The notes below the pieces were generated by a model that was not told the origin of the DNA, did no database searches, and was given only the letters and a program-made list of their open reading frames with translations. This document shows positions 1-7,139 of a stretch of DNA of 9,565 nucleotides, in pieces. The DNA lies in NCBI GenBank assembly GCA_023255965.1, contig JAGDWE010000038.1:1-9565 (forward strand), given 5' to 3'. Made by a program: the position numbers and the translations under genes. Source of the stretch: Desulfurococcales archaeon (GTDB taxonomy: Archaea > Thermoproteota > Thermoprotei_A > Sulfolobales > NBVN01). Every line of letters begins with the position of its first letter. Position 1 is the first letter of the stretch.

Positions 1-32
1 AACAATTAGAAGTGCCGTGAGAGGAGAAACGC

Positions 33-1157
33 TTAACCTGAAACCAGCTTATTAATTAACTCTATAGCCGTCGCTGAATCGCTTACTTCGTAGTATTCAG
101 CGTCATGAATTAATGAGGAATCCGGATCCTTTAAAGCATGTCCGGTAGCTATAGCCACCACAGTATCATCCCTTCCTACGATGCCTAACTCAACCGCCTT
201 ATATAGGCCGGCTATTGATGACGCACTAGCTGGTTCAACGCCTAATCCCTCAAGCCTAGCTATCATTCTCTGAGCTTCAATGATCTCCTGATCACTTACT
301 GATAACGCATAACCCCTACTTTCTGTCAATGCGTTTAAGGCCCTCTCCCAATGCACCGGATTACCTATCCTAATGGCTGATGCAATTGTGGTTGGATCGA
401 TTACGGGTTTATATATGCCGAATTTAAATGCATTTACTATAGGTGATGCACCCTCTGCCTGAACTCCTAATATCCTAGGTAGCTTACTGACTAATCCTAG
501 TCTCTTAAGCTCCTTAAAGCCCTTCCATAAGGCAGTTATATTACCTCCATTACCCACTGGAATCGCTATCCAGTCAGGTACCCCCAACTCATCAGCTATT
601 TCGTAGGCAACGGTCTTCTGGCCTTCAATTCTCCACGGGTTAATTGAATTTAGAGGATACAGAGTTAGATCCTTCGCTAACTTGAGGACCACCGACATAG
701 CTTCATCGAATCCGCCGCTAATCTCAATTACTGTGGCTCCATATAGTACTCCCTGACTCATCTTGCCCTTAGTTATACCTCCTTTAGGAACGATTATCAA
801 GGGCTTAATACCTGCCCTCCTAGCGTATGCTGCCATACTTGATGATGTATTGCCGGTAGAGGCGCATACAACTCCCTTAGCCCCTAAGTATTTAGCCATC
901 GAGACAGCTACGGTCATACCCCTATCCTTAAAGCTACCTGTAGGATTACTTCCCTCAAATTTAATATATAGTTCCCTAACATGTAATAGGCTCCCTAACC
1001 TCCTAGCCTCTACTAACGGTGTACCGCCCTCATATAAGGTAAATATCTCAGCATCTAACGGAATAGGTATTAATTCCCTGTATCTCCATAGGTAGAACTT
1101 CCTCTTCCTAAATACGTCCCATGATAAATCATTTATGTTGCTGAGCTCGACCCTCAA
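33..1157 (-). CDS. thrC: Threonine synthase (PLP-dependent)
   Basis: Makes threonine from O-phosphohomoserine with pyridoxal phosphate, the last step of threonine synthesis, in the cytosol. The 374-residue frame shows the fold-type II signature: NPTGSFKDRGM (71-81), whose K77 should bind PLP; STGNTSSS (100-107); the phosphate-cradling GNGGN (202-206); EPASAS near 308; and TGH near 338. The length matches compact thermophilic threonine synthases that begin without a zinc knuckle. The start used here is a TTG at 1157, the first start codon in this frame. The reading frame stays open upstream to 1244 and encodes a cysteine knuckle typical of archaeal homologues, but no start codon lies there; the likely ATG at 1243 is in another frame (separate entry). 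The gene is transcribed divergently from the HD-domain gene. Identity is secure; the N-terminus is not. Confidence 0.95.
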   Translation of the reverse strand: MRVELSNINDLSWDVFRKRKFYLWRYRELIPIPLDAEIFTLYEGGTPLVEARRLGSLLHVRELYIKFEGSNPTGSFKDRGMTVAVSMAKYLGAKGVVCASTGNTSSSMAAYARRAGIKPLIIVPKGGITKGKMSQGVLYGATVIEISGGFDEAMSVVLKLAKDLTLYPLNSINPWRIEGQKTVAYEIADELGVPDWIAIPVGNGGNITALWKGFKELKRLGLVSKLPRILGVQAEGASPIVNAFKFGIYKPVIDPTTIASAIRIGNPVHWERALNALTESRGYALSVSDQEIIEAQRMIARLEGLGVEPASASSIAGLYKAVELGIVGRDDTVVAIATGHALKDPDSSLIHDAEYYEVSDSATAIELINKLVSG

Positions 1158-1243
1158 TAATCCGCCGCAATCGCATAGAACCCTATAACTTAATATATCG
1201 TATATCCTACCGCATTTCTCACACGTTAGAAGGTTTGGGGCAT
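1158..1243 (-). other. thrC: Out-of-frame N-terminal zinc-knuckle segment of thrC
   Basis: Read in the thrC frame upstream of the TTG at 1157, this stretch encodes CEKCGRIYD, then LSYRVLCDCGGLLRV: a CxxC-x12-CxC zinc knuckle as found at the N-terminus of many archaeal threonine synthases. The frame meets a stop at 1247-1245 and contains no ATG, GTG or TTG before 1157. An ATG at 1243, preceded by GGTGGT and a good TATA box, is off by exactly one base (ATG CCC CAA...). One additional C in the run of four C just after the ATG would join ATG, knuckle and enzyme into one frame of about 403 residues. A sequencing indel or a real mutation is the simplest reading. If the frameshift is real, translation may start at TTG 1157. 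Confidence 0.75.
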
Positions 1244-1275
1244 GTTAAACCACCACCTAAACTTAAGTAATTTAG

Positions 1276-1285
1276 TATTTAAATA
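1276..1285 (-). promoter_or_regulatory. TATA box for thrC
   Basis: The perfect palindrome TATTTAAATA lies 33 bases upstream of the ATG at 1243. That spacing gives a transcript start near 1254 and a short leader carrying GGTGGT. It supports 1243, not 1157, as the original start codon of thrC. Because the box is symmetric, it could also bind TBP in the other direction, but it is too far from the HD gene start for that to be its main role. Confidence 0.55.
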
Positions 1286-1365
1286 CTTAACTAGCGGCGA
1301 CGTAGTAGTTAAACTCCCTCAAGATTAATAAATTAGTTTAGAGAGAGGATTATTAGGCGTTTAAT

Positions 1366-2658
1366 TTGGTGAAAGTTAAGAGCGTTTCAACCCTAAGTAA
1401 GGGGGTTAAGAGCATTTACGATGAACTATACGGCTACATACCCGTTTCTGAGGTCGAGCTTAAAGTCATCGAATCACCTGTGGTTCAGAGGTTAAGGAGG
1501 ATTAAGCAATTAGCTCTAGCATGGTACGTCTATCCTGGGGCCGTCCATACCAGGTTCTCCCATTCATTAGGGGTAATGCATGTAATAGGTATTATAGCTG
1601 GTAAGCTGATTGAGGAGGGGTACATAAGGCGTGATGACTACGAATTACTTAGAATTGCTGGGGCATTGCATGACGTAGGTCATGCACCCTACAGCCATGC
1701 AATAGAGCTCTATATGACTAATTACTTCAGGATAAAGCATGAGGAACTAGCTACATATATTATAGAGAATGACCCGTACTTGAATGAGATTTTCTCTAAA
1801 TACTCAATAAACCCTAAGGAAGTATCATCGATAATTAAGGGAGTACATAAGGAGCCGCTTTACAATATGCTACTATCAAGCGACTTAGATGCTGATAGAA
1901 TTGATTACCTACTTAGGGACTCCCTCCATACGGGAGTTGCATATGGGATGATCGATGTAGATAGGATACTACACACCATAACGGTGGATAAGGATGGTGA
2001 GCTAGCAGTACCGGCTAAGTCCGTACAGGCAGTTGAGAACTTCTATATCGCCAGAATGCATATGTATAGAGCTGTATACCACCATAAAACCATAGCTGCT
2101 TTCCAAGTAATGATGAGGAATATATATGAATTACTAATCAGTGAGCTAGGTGAGTACTTAAATCCATACTCGAGCCTATCGAATATACTACAGAGCATTA
2201 GAAATGGTACCTTCTATTTATGGGATGACAACTTTATAGCTGGTTTAATGAATTTAGTCCTAATTAGGAATTTGGGTAGCGATGATCTGAGGGAGCTAAT
2301 TAAATTGCTGCTCAATAGGGTCGGCTATAAGGCGGTATACGATAAGATCAAATTATCCGCAGAGCCGGTGACCGTCGACTCGGATGAGGAGGCTAAGTCC
2401 TTAATAGACGCTAAGGATATGATACTCAGTAGGTTAGGCTATAAGGACTACATGGTAATACCCTACGTCGAGGAATTAAGCCTAGTTGATGAGGACGTAT
2501 GTGTTAAGGTAATGGATGAAAATTCCTCAGTTAAGATAACTGAATACTCTTCCTCGATAATTACGTCGCTACCTAATTACATAGCCATATTAAGGCTATA
2601 TGTGCATCCATATATACTAGAAAACGTTAAGAAGCACATTAGTAATTTAAGTCCTTAA
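1366..2658 (+). CDS. HD-domain dNTP triphosphohydrolase-like protein
   Basis: Metal-dependent phosphohydrolase of the HD superfamily, closest in layout to the SAMHD1/dGTPase-like group (COG1078), which removes triphosphate from deoxynucleotides. The metal-site residues are visible: HTRFSHSLG (61-69, H66), the HD pair in ALHDVGHAPYSH (H102-D103), and D177 in DLDADRIDYLLRDS. A later MYRAVYHHK segment resembles the phosphate-contacting region after the HD core. The length, 430 residues, is normal for the family. The start is TTG at 1366 or the immediately following GTG at 1369; both give nearly the same protein, and no strong Shine-Dalgarno sequence is seen, so a short leader or leaderless start is likely. 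The substrate is inferred from the family only. The 3' end overlaps the convergent acetyltransferase gene by 20 bp. Confidence 0.9.
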   Translation: MVKVKSVSTLSKGVKSIYDELYGYIPVSEVELKVIESPVVQRLRRIKQLALAWYVYPGAVHTRFSHSLGVMHVIGIIAGKLIEEGYIRRDDYELLRIAGALHDVGHAPYSHAIELYMTNYFRIKHEELATYIIENDPYLNEIFSKYSINPKEVSSIIKGVHKEPLYNMLLSSDLDADRIDYLLRDSLHTGVAYGMIDVDRILHTITVDKDGELAVPAKSVQAVENFYIARMHMYRAVYHHKTIAAFQVMMRNIYELLISELGEYLNPYSSLSNILQSIRNGTFYLWDDNFIAGLMNLVLIRNLGSDDLRELIKLLLNRVGYKAVYDKIKLSAEPVTVDSDEEAKSLIDAKDMILSRLGYKDYMVIPYVEELSLVDEDVCVKVMDENSSVKITEYSSSIITSLPNYIAILRLYVHPYILENVKKHISNLSP

Positions 2659-3094
2659 TCATTAAATACGCATCCTCACCATCAGGGTAGTAATTGCGGA
2701 GAACCCTAACTAACTTGTATCCCAGGCCCTCATAAAGCTTAATAGCTATCGAATTACTCACTGCTACCTCAAGCCTCACCCCCTTAACTCCGTCACGACG
2801 TAGCCTAGACTCCACGGCCCTTATCAATGCCTTACCTATCCCCATCCCCCTGAATTCAGGGTCAACGGCTATCGACATAATGTGACCATATCCATCCTTA
2901 TCGAGCGCGGCTGTAACATATCCAACTACTTTACCACAGTATTTACTGACTAAGAAGTAGTTAGGGAATAAGTTAAGCAATGTGATGAATGTCATCGGTG
3001 TGTATGGATACTTAAATGACTTAACCTCGACATCGATCACACCTTTAATGTCCTCAACCCTAGCCTCCCCAATCTCCAACGAACATTTAATCAT
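2639..3094 (-). CDS. rimI: GNAT N-acetyltransferase, RimI/Ard1-type
   Basis: GNAT-fold enzyme that should transfer acetyl from acetyl-CoA to protein N-termini, as the archaeal Ard1/RimI-type Nat does. The 151 residues cover the whole domain. Motif A, MSIAVDPEFRGMGIGKALI (73-91), contains the RGMGIG pyrophosphate loop (82-87); motif B, RLEVAVSNSIAIKLYEGLGY, follows; and the end, YYPDGEDAYLM, is the pattern seen in archaeal RimI/Ard1 proteins. The ATG at 3094 is preceded by AAGGAG about 8 bases upstream, a good ribosome site that decides the start. It is monocistronic as far as can be seen; upstream lies a gene-free stretch of about 720 bases. The general function is confident; the exact protein substrates are unknown. 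Confidence 0.9.
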   Translation of the reverse strand: MIKCSLEIGEARVEDIKGVIDVEVKSFKYPYTPMTFITLLNLFPNYFLVSKYCGKVVGYVTAALDKDGYGHIMSIAVDPEFRGMGIGKALIRAVESRLRRDGVKGVRLEVAVSNSIAIKLYEGLGYKLVRVLRNYYPDGEDAYLMIKDLNY

Positions 3095-3144
3095 TAATCA
3101 AACTCCTTAAATACTATAAGAAGAGTGCTTAAAATTAATAATAA

Positions 3145-3350
3145 CTAATCCACGCCTTAACCTTAAGACAGCGTTTCCCTGCTCACGTCCCCGTTGATGG
3201 GACTAGTCCTCTGTGCAGGATCACTGGCTTCACTTGCACTCCATGGGCTCGTAGAGCCCAGCGCCATGGGACCCATCTGAGGAGTTTAAGCTCTACACCC
3301 TCCCACCGCAACGTAAATCGCTATAACATCAAGGGCTACGGCCATGAGGT
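3145..3350 (-). mobile_element. Decayed IS200/IS605 tnpB 3' end (minus strand relic)
   Basis: Read on the minus strand, one frame gives ALDVIAIYVAVGGCRA, a stop, then TPQMGPMALGSTSPWSAS and a tail ending in INGDVSRETLS before a stop. This resembles the low-complexity C-terminal tail of archaeal TnpB proteins, with earlier parts lost. The 3' end (3152-3174) folds as ACGC/CTTAA paired with TTAAG/GCGT and follows GGGAAAC, the same order as in the plus-strand relic at 3611-3640. Other stems are TGGGCTC-GTA-GAGCCCA (3244-3260) and GTCCC/GGGAC (3187-3191 with 3199-3203). The family assignment comes from memory of tail sequences and the shared end pattern, not a search. Boundaries are approximate; no terminal cleavage site was identified. 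Confidence 0.45.
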
Positions 3351-3375
3351 TGGAAAACTAACGAAAATTATTACA

Positions 3376-3655
3376 ACTGAAAGCCTCGCCTTTCAAGGGC
3401 GGGGGATGAAAGCTTATGAGTTTATGTAATTCATTCTCTAGCAATGATGAGTGCTGGTAATATTCGCTATTTGATGGTGGGTTGCCCCCAAGAACTCGAT
3501 GAGGGTTTGGCAACCCAGAGAAAAGCCATATGGGGGAAGCTCTGGCCCTCCCAACTGCCCAGCAGATGACAGATGTAAACCCAAATAGAGGCTGGGAACC
3601 GATGAAACCCCTAAGGAAACCCTCACCCTTTGGGGCGGGGAGGAGGTCAGCTAGA
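3376..3655 (+). mobile_element. IS200/IS605-derived remnant (PATE-like), with tnpB tail
   Basis: A roughly 280-base remnant bounded by two similar hairpins: CCTCGCC/GGCGGGG (3384-3390 with 3398-3404) at the left, and CCTCACC/GGCGGGG with one mismatch (3621-3627 with 3634-3640), followed by AGGAGGTCAG, at the right. The second has the look of the right end of archaeal IS200/IS605 elements. Just inside it one plus frame reads EALALPTAQQMTDVNPNRGW then EPMKPLRKPSPFGAGRRSA, the style of a TnpB C-terminal tail, without the catalytic RuvC part. No TnpA or full TnpB is present, so it could only be moved in trans. The left boundary is uncertain, and the left hairpin might instead be a second right end. 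Confidence 0.5.
3440..3645 (+). ncRNA. Possible orphan omega-RNA/reRNA relic
   Basis: This stretch is rich in perfect stems unlike the surrounding genes: TGGGTTGCC with GGCAACCCA (3478-3486 and 3509-3517, nine pairs, with an inner CCC/GGG), CCCAGC with GCTGGG (3558-3563 and 3591-3596), and the terminal CCTCACC/GGCGGGG hairpin. Together with the tnpB tail reading, this fits the guide-RNA scaffold that IS200/IS605 elements produce from the 3' part of tnpB and their right end. If so, a guide would start right after 3640-3650. No expression evidence is available, and a decayed element would also keep such stems. Confidence 0.35.
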
Positions 3656-3663
3656 TTAATATA

Positions 3664-3756
3664 GCAAGTAGATGCATCCTAAGCTGTTGGTAATGAGCAG
3701 GAAGTAGGACTAAGCTGTATATGAGCTGGAGTAGCAAAGCTGTCGAAGATCAACAG
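3664..3756 (+). repeat. Three degenerate tandem repeats
   Basis: Three imperfect head-to-tail copies share AGTAG, then CTAAGCTGT (CAAAGCTGT in copy three), then ATGAGC-GG. Copy one starts at 3664 with CTAAGCTGT at 3679-3687; copy two starts at 3702 with CTAAGCTGT at 3710-3718; copy three starts near 3730 with CAAAGCTGT at 3735-3743 and lacks the last part. Unit length varies from about 28 to 38 bases. They lie between the right end of the mobile remnant and the larA promoter. Function is unknown. Confidence 0.5.
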
Positions 3757-3788
3757 ATAACCGCCTCAACCATATTATATTTTACTTT

Positions 3789-3796
3789 CTTTAAAA
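3789..3796 (+). promoter_or_regulatory. TATA box for larA
   Basis: CTTTAAAA is centred about 26 bases upstream of the TTG at 3819, the distance expected for a transcript that begins at or very near the start codon. This supports the TTG start and a nearly leaderless larA-DUF169 message. A weak GGTG at 3810-3813 could act as a ribosome site if transcription begins slightly earlier. Confidence 0.4.
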
Positions 3797-3818
3797 CACT
3801 AATATACTTGGTGGCATA

Positions 3819-5099
3819 TTGGCTGAAGAGTTCATGGATGAGTGGTTTAGATCTGTAAGTACCGTTAGGGAATTATATCCGGACAACATCGTTTATGAGA
3901 TAGGCCCTAATAATCTACCAGCTTTAACCGATTTAAGGAGAGCCATTATTGATTCTGTGAGGAACCCCATAGGGAGTGAACCAATCGATAAAATGGTTAA
4001 GCCTGGGATGAAGGTAGTTATAGTTGCTGACGACATCACTAGGGCAACCCCCAGAGATAAGATCATTCCTGTACTCCTTGACGAATTAAATAATGCCGGG
4101 GTTAGCGATGATGACATCACTGTGGTTATAGCTCTAGGGACGCACAGGTATATGACCAATGAGGAGATACTTAAGTGCTTCGGTAATGAGGTTGTCAAGA
4201 GGGTTAGAATAGTAAATCATGAGTGGATGGATCCAAGCAAGTTAGTTTATGTGGGGACTACAAAGAGGGGTACGCCAGTATATGTAAATAGATTAGTCTA
4301 CGAATCGGACTTCGTTATAGGCGTAGGTAGCATTATACCGCACCTGTATGCTGGCTACGGAGGCGGGGCTAAGATAATTCAGCCTGGAGTCTGTGGAGAG
4401 GTGACTACCGCATACACACATATTTTGGCAGCTATCGAGGACCCTATGAACCTCCTAGGGAACCCGGATAACGTAGTTAGAAAGGAAATGGAGGAGGTAG
4501 CTGATGTCGTTGGCTTAGACTTCATAGTTAACGTCGTATTTAACGGTAATGGCGAAGTAGTAAAGGTTGTTGCAGGGGATATGAGGAAGGCATTCAGGGA
4601 GGGGGTGAGGGTGGCTGAGCAGATCTACAGGAGGGAGATACCGGAGTTAGCTGATGTAGTATTAGTTAATACTTACCCAGCATTAATTGATTACTGGCAG
4701 GCAATTAAGGGGTTTGCCCATGCACAGTTAGGTGTTAAGGAGGGGGGTACAATAATCTTATATACTGACTGCCCTGACGGCATATCACCAATACACGGCA
4801 AGACGTTCGAGAAGTACAGCAAGGCCAGCATTAAGGAATTAGATGAAGTGATTAGAAACCGAGGCGAGGAGGACTTAGTGGGCCTAGCGTCAGTCTACGT
4901 ACACACCAAATACATTAACAGGACCGAATGCATATGCGTATCTAGGGGCCTAACCTTAAGGGACAAGGAAATACTTAGGTTCAAACATGCAGATAACATA
5001 ATTCAAGCTCTTGAGCTCGCTCTAAGGAAGCATGGAAGGAGCGCTAAGATAGGTATAATACATCACGGCGGGGAGGTATACCCGGTTCTTAAGAGGTAG
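3819..5099 (+). CDS. larA: LarA-like nickel-pincer racemase/epimerase family protein
   Basis: Member of the lactate racemase LarA family (DUF2088 N-terminal domain plus C-terminal domain), cytosolic enzymes that racemise or epimerise 2-hydroxy acids by hydride transfer using the nickel-pincer nucleotide. The 426 residues match the 424 of Lactobacillus LarA. Key residues align with a constant offset of one: H109 in GTHR (catalytic H108), H175 in PHLYAGYGGG (H174), K185 in GGAKIIQPG (the pincer-linked K184) and H201 in YTH (nickel ligand H200). The site equal to C176 is Y177, so specificity may differ from lactate. No larB, larC or larE is visible here; cofactor synthesis genes must lie elsewhere if it is active. 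Start TTG 3819 is set by the TATA box. It probably forms an operon with the DUF169 gene 40 bases downstream. Family certain, substrate unknown. Confidence 0.85.
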   Translation: MAEEFMDEWFRSVSTVRELYPDNIVYEIGPNNLPALTDLRRAIIDSVRNPIGSEPIDKMVKPGMKVVIVADDITRATPRDKIIPVLLDELNNAGVSDDDITVVIALGTHRYMTNEEILKCFGNEVVKRVRIVNHEWMDPSKLVYVGTTKRGTPVYVNRLVYESDFVIGVGSIIPHLYAGYGGGAKIIQPGVCGEVTTAYTHILAAIEDPMNLLGNPDNVVRKEMEEVADVVGLDFIVNVVFNGNGEVVKVVAGDMRKAFREGVRVAEQIYRREIPELADVVLVNTYPALIDYWQAIKGFAHAQLGVKEGGTIILYTDCPDGISPIHGKTFEKYSKASIKELDEVIRNRGEEDLVGLASVYVHTKYINRTECICVSRGLTLRDKEILRFKHADNIIQALELALRKHGRSAKIGIIHHGGEVYPVLKR

Positions 5100-5139
5100 T
5101 TTTTAATTCTTTCTGGAGATCATAATAATGGTGATTTAA

Positions 5140-5880
5140 TTGGATTACGAACAACTTCATAAAGAGCTGGTGGAGATTATTAGGCTTAAGGCTGATCCAG
5201 TAGGTTTTAAACTATTCGATGAAGTGCGCAGCGATTTACCTTATATCAATAAGAACCTAGCGCTTTGTCAGGTAATGAAGTTGGCAGCGATTTACGGTAG
5301 GGCGGTAGGCATAAGTGCAGATAATATTGATGCATGCGTCATAGGTAATTACGTAGCCGGGTTTAGGGATCTTCCTGATGGGTACTATAAGAGGTGGTCA
5401 GTAATGAGGAGGATGAGTGAAGAGGTGGCTAAGAAAACTATTGAGGGGATACATCATGTACCTCTAGGTAAGTATAAGTCAGGCGTCCTAGCACCGCTTA
5501 AGAGATTTAAGGAATTAGGTATCGATCCGGATGGAGTACTGCTCTTCGGCAACTCAACACACGCGTATCTACTCTTAGTAGGGTACTTTGATGCCACAGG
5601 CCATAAGCCGCAGTCCGACTTCAACGGCCACGCCGCGTGTGAAGTAATTGCATCAGTACTTAATGGCAAGTCCCCATGGCTTACTATACCCTGCGGGGGT
5701 GCTAGAGGGCTTGCTGAGGCCCAGGACGATGAAATATGGTTGGGTATGACCGTTGAACATCTACGTAGTGCTATTAGTAGGTTAAAGGACGTGAGGAGTA
5801 AGTACCCGCCGACGGTATATGAGATCCTTATGACCACGCCTATCCCCGAGCACTCATTAACCCAGTTGATCAGGAGGTGA
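5140..5880 (+). CDS. DUF169 family protein
   Basis: A 246-residue protein of the DUF169 family (COG2043), common in archaea and anaerobes, with no firmly established activity that I know. Visible features are an N-terminal helix, LKADPVGFKLF (16-26), ALCQVMKLA (C43), DACVIGNYVAGF (C66), the stretch LLFGNSTHAYLLLVGYF, then FNGHAACEVI (C167) and TIPCGGARGLAEAQDDEIWLGM (C185). The four spaced cysteines and glycine-rich C-terminal block suggest metal or cofactor binding, but that is inference. There is no signal peptide or membrane segment. The TTG at 5140 follows GGTGAT at 5130-5135, a strong ribosome site that fixes the start. It lies 40 bases after larA on the same strand, so co-transcription is likely. 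Its stop abuts the stop of the convergent tldD-like gene. Confidence 0.85.
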   Translation: MDYEQLHKELVEIIRLKADPVGFKLFDEVRSDLPYINKNLALCQVMKLAAIYGRAVGISADNIDACVIGNYVAGFRDLPDGYYKRWSVMRRMSEEVAKKTIEGIHHVPLGKYKSGVLAPLKRFKELGIDPDGVLLFGNSTHAYLLLVGYFDATGHKPQSDFNGHAACEVIASVLNGKSPWLTIPCGGARGLAEAQDDEIWLGMTVEHLRSAISRLKDVRSKYPPTVYEILMTTPIPEHSLTQLIRR

Positions 5881-7125
5881 TCAACCTATGTATCCCTCTA
5901 TCCTCACAGCAGGAGCTAGCTCACTAACTAAATACCCTTTTTCATAGCTAACCCTAAGATCCCTGATCCTACCTATGGCTGATATAGTCATCAACTTACT
6001 TAAAGGTATTTTAACCTCGTTAACTATGAACCTATCCCTTACCTCACCTCCATCAATATATAACGTATACTCCGGAACTATCCTTATGTAGTTCCCTTCG
6101 GTCTCCGCCTTAATTACTCCCTCAACCACAAACCCGGATCTGGTCTCACGAAGTAGTTCGTCATCCCTCCAATCACCTGCCCCCATAACTAACGTCGTAT
6201 GATATGGAATTGGCGGATGGTAAAGCCCATAAGATGAGCCAGCCCTACTATCTAATTGTTTAGCAGTTAGCCTTGTATGATGGTAGTCAATAACCACACC
6301 ATCCTCTATTAACTTCCTCTTAATGGTGGGTACACCCTCATCATCAAACACCCTTATGGTCGGCGATGAAGAATTATATGGGTCATCGATCACCTCGACT
6401 TCATGGGGCCCTATCCTCCTTCCTATGGGGATCCTATTTACTGCGGTGGCTTCGAGTAGGTGTGAGAGCTCGTGAATCAATGCAGCAGTCACCTCGGGTC
6501 TTAGTAGAAGCTGATGTCTGCCAATAAACACAGGATTCAATGCCTTAGCCTTAGAGCTAGCTATACTCTTCTCATAGGCCCTTCGTAATAACTTATCTAT
6601 CACCCCCTCACCCACATTACTTAAGTTAGTCACTAACGCAGTATGTACTCCCCCATAGCCGTACCTCAAACCCCTGCTAATTACTCCAGCCAATAACTCA
6701 ATAACGACCTTTTCCTCACTAGCTACGCCAACATCCCTCTCAATTACCTTCCTATAATTCCTGATGTTGATTATGAACTCGCACCTAATCACATTGGCGC
6801 CCTTTAACTCATTACACACATCGGCAGCTGCCTTAATTAAGTCCTTAGGGTCCCTATCTAAGGCGCCTAAAGATATCCTCCCCACATAAAGCTCCGTATC
6901 CAGCAATTCGTTATAGGTTGGCGAATCCCCTACGGTTATTAACTCGTCAGGTCTTAATTCATTTACATCGCATCCCTGGCACGACGCAATAATCCACCTA
7001 CCGTTGATGAACCTCCTTATAGCACTAACCTTAAGCGAGGATTTATTGAGCTCTATGTGGCCATCCCTATACGCCAACTCTAAATTATCCTCAAAGTAAT
7101 TAACTATGTCATTATACTCCATCAT
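5881..7125 (-). CDS. tldD: TldD/PmbA family protein (metallopeptidase-like)
   Basis: A homologue of the TldD/PmbA family, whose bacterial heterodimer is a zinc protease that cleaves unfolded peptides and modifies microcin precursors. The 414 residues carry ALIHELSHLLEATAVN (215-230), at the place where TldD has HExxxH, followed by PIGRRIGPHEVEVIDDP and VPTIKRKLIEDGVVIDYHHT, both typical of the family. Two details are odd. The metal motif reads HELSH, one residue shorter than the TldD form, and no cysteine occurs after residue 115, so the usual third zinc ligand near the C-terminus is missing. The start is ATG 7125 or ATG 7122, only 14 bases after the stop of the upstream membrane protein gene, so it is the last gene of the minus operon. 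Family assignment is good; enzymatic activity is uncertain. Confidence 0.85.
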   Translation of the reverse strand: MMEYNDIVNYFEDNLELAYRDGHIELNKSSLKVSAIRRFINGRWIIASCQGCDVNELRPDELITVGDSPTYNELLDTELYVGRISLGALDRDPKDLIKAAADVCNELKGANVIRCEFIINIRNYRKVIERDVGVASEEKVVIELLAGVISRGLRYGYGGVHTALVTNLSNVGEGVIDKLLRRAYEKSIASSKAKALNPVFIGRHQLLLRPEVTAALIHELSHLLEATAVNRIPIGRRIGPHEVEVIDDPYNSSSPTIRVFDDEGVPTIKRKLIEDGVVIDYHHTRLTAKQLDSRAGSSYGLYHPPIPYHTTLVMGAGDWRDDELLRETRSGFVVEGVIKAETEGNYIRIVPEYTLYIDGGEVRDRFIVNEVKIPLSKLMTISAIGRIRDLRVSYEKGYLVSELAPAVRIEGYIG

Positions 7126-7139
7126 GGATTTAAGTACCC

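Noticed and set aside
763..1095. 110-codon plus-strand frame inside thrC
   Set aside because: It is a shadow of the well-supported threonine synthase gene on the other strand and has no recognisable features.
1237..1243. Programmed ribosomal frameshift at the thrC start
   Set aside because: There is no slippery heptamer with a downstream stimulator directly after the start codon; a missing base is simpler.
3438..3626. Minus-strand open frame of 62 codons
   Set aside because: It runs antisense to the structured remnant, has no ribosome site or family features, and the plus strand has a better explanation in the tnpB tail.
3440..3650. RNase P RNA, SRP RNA or C/D-box guide RNA
   Set aside because: The stems are strong, but I could not find the conserved RNase P core sequences, the SRP helix 8 motif, or a paired C box (one ATGATGA occurs) and CTGA D box. 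The tnpB right-end pattern fits better.
3664..3756. CRISPR array
   Set aside because: The repeats are degenerate and contiguous, with unequal units and no unique spacers of constant length.
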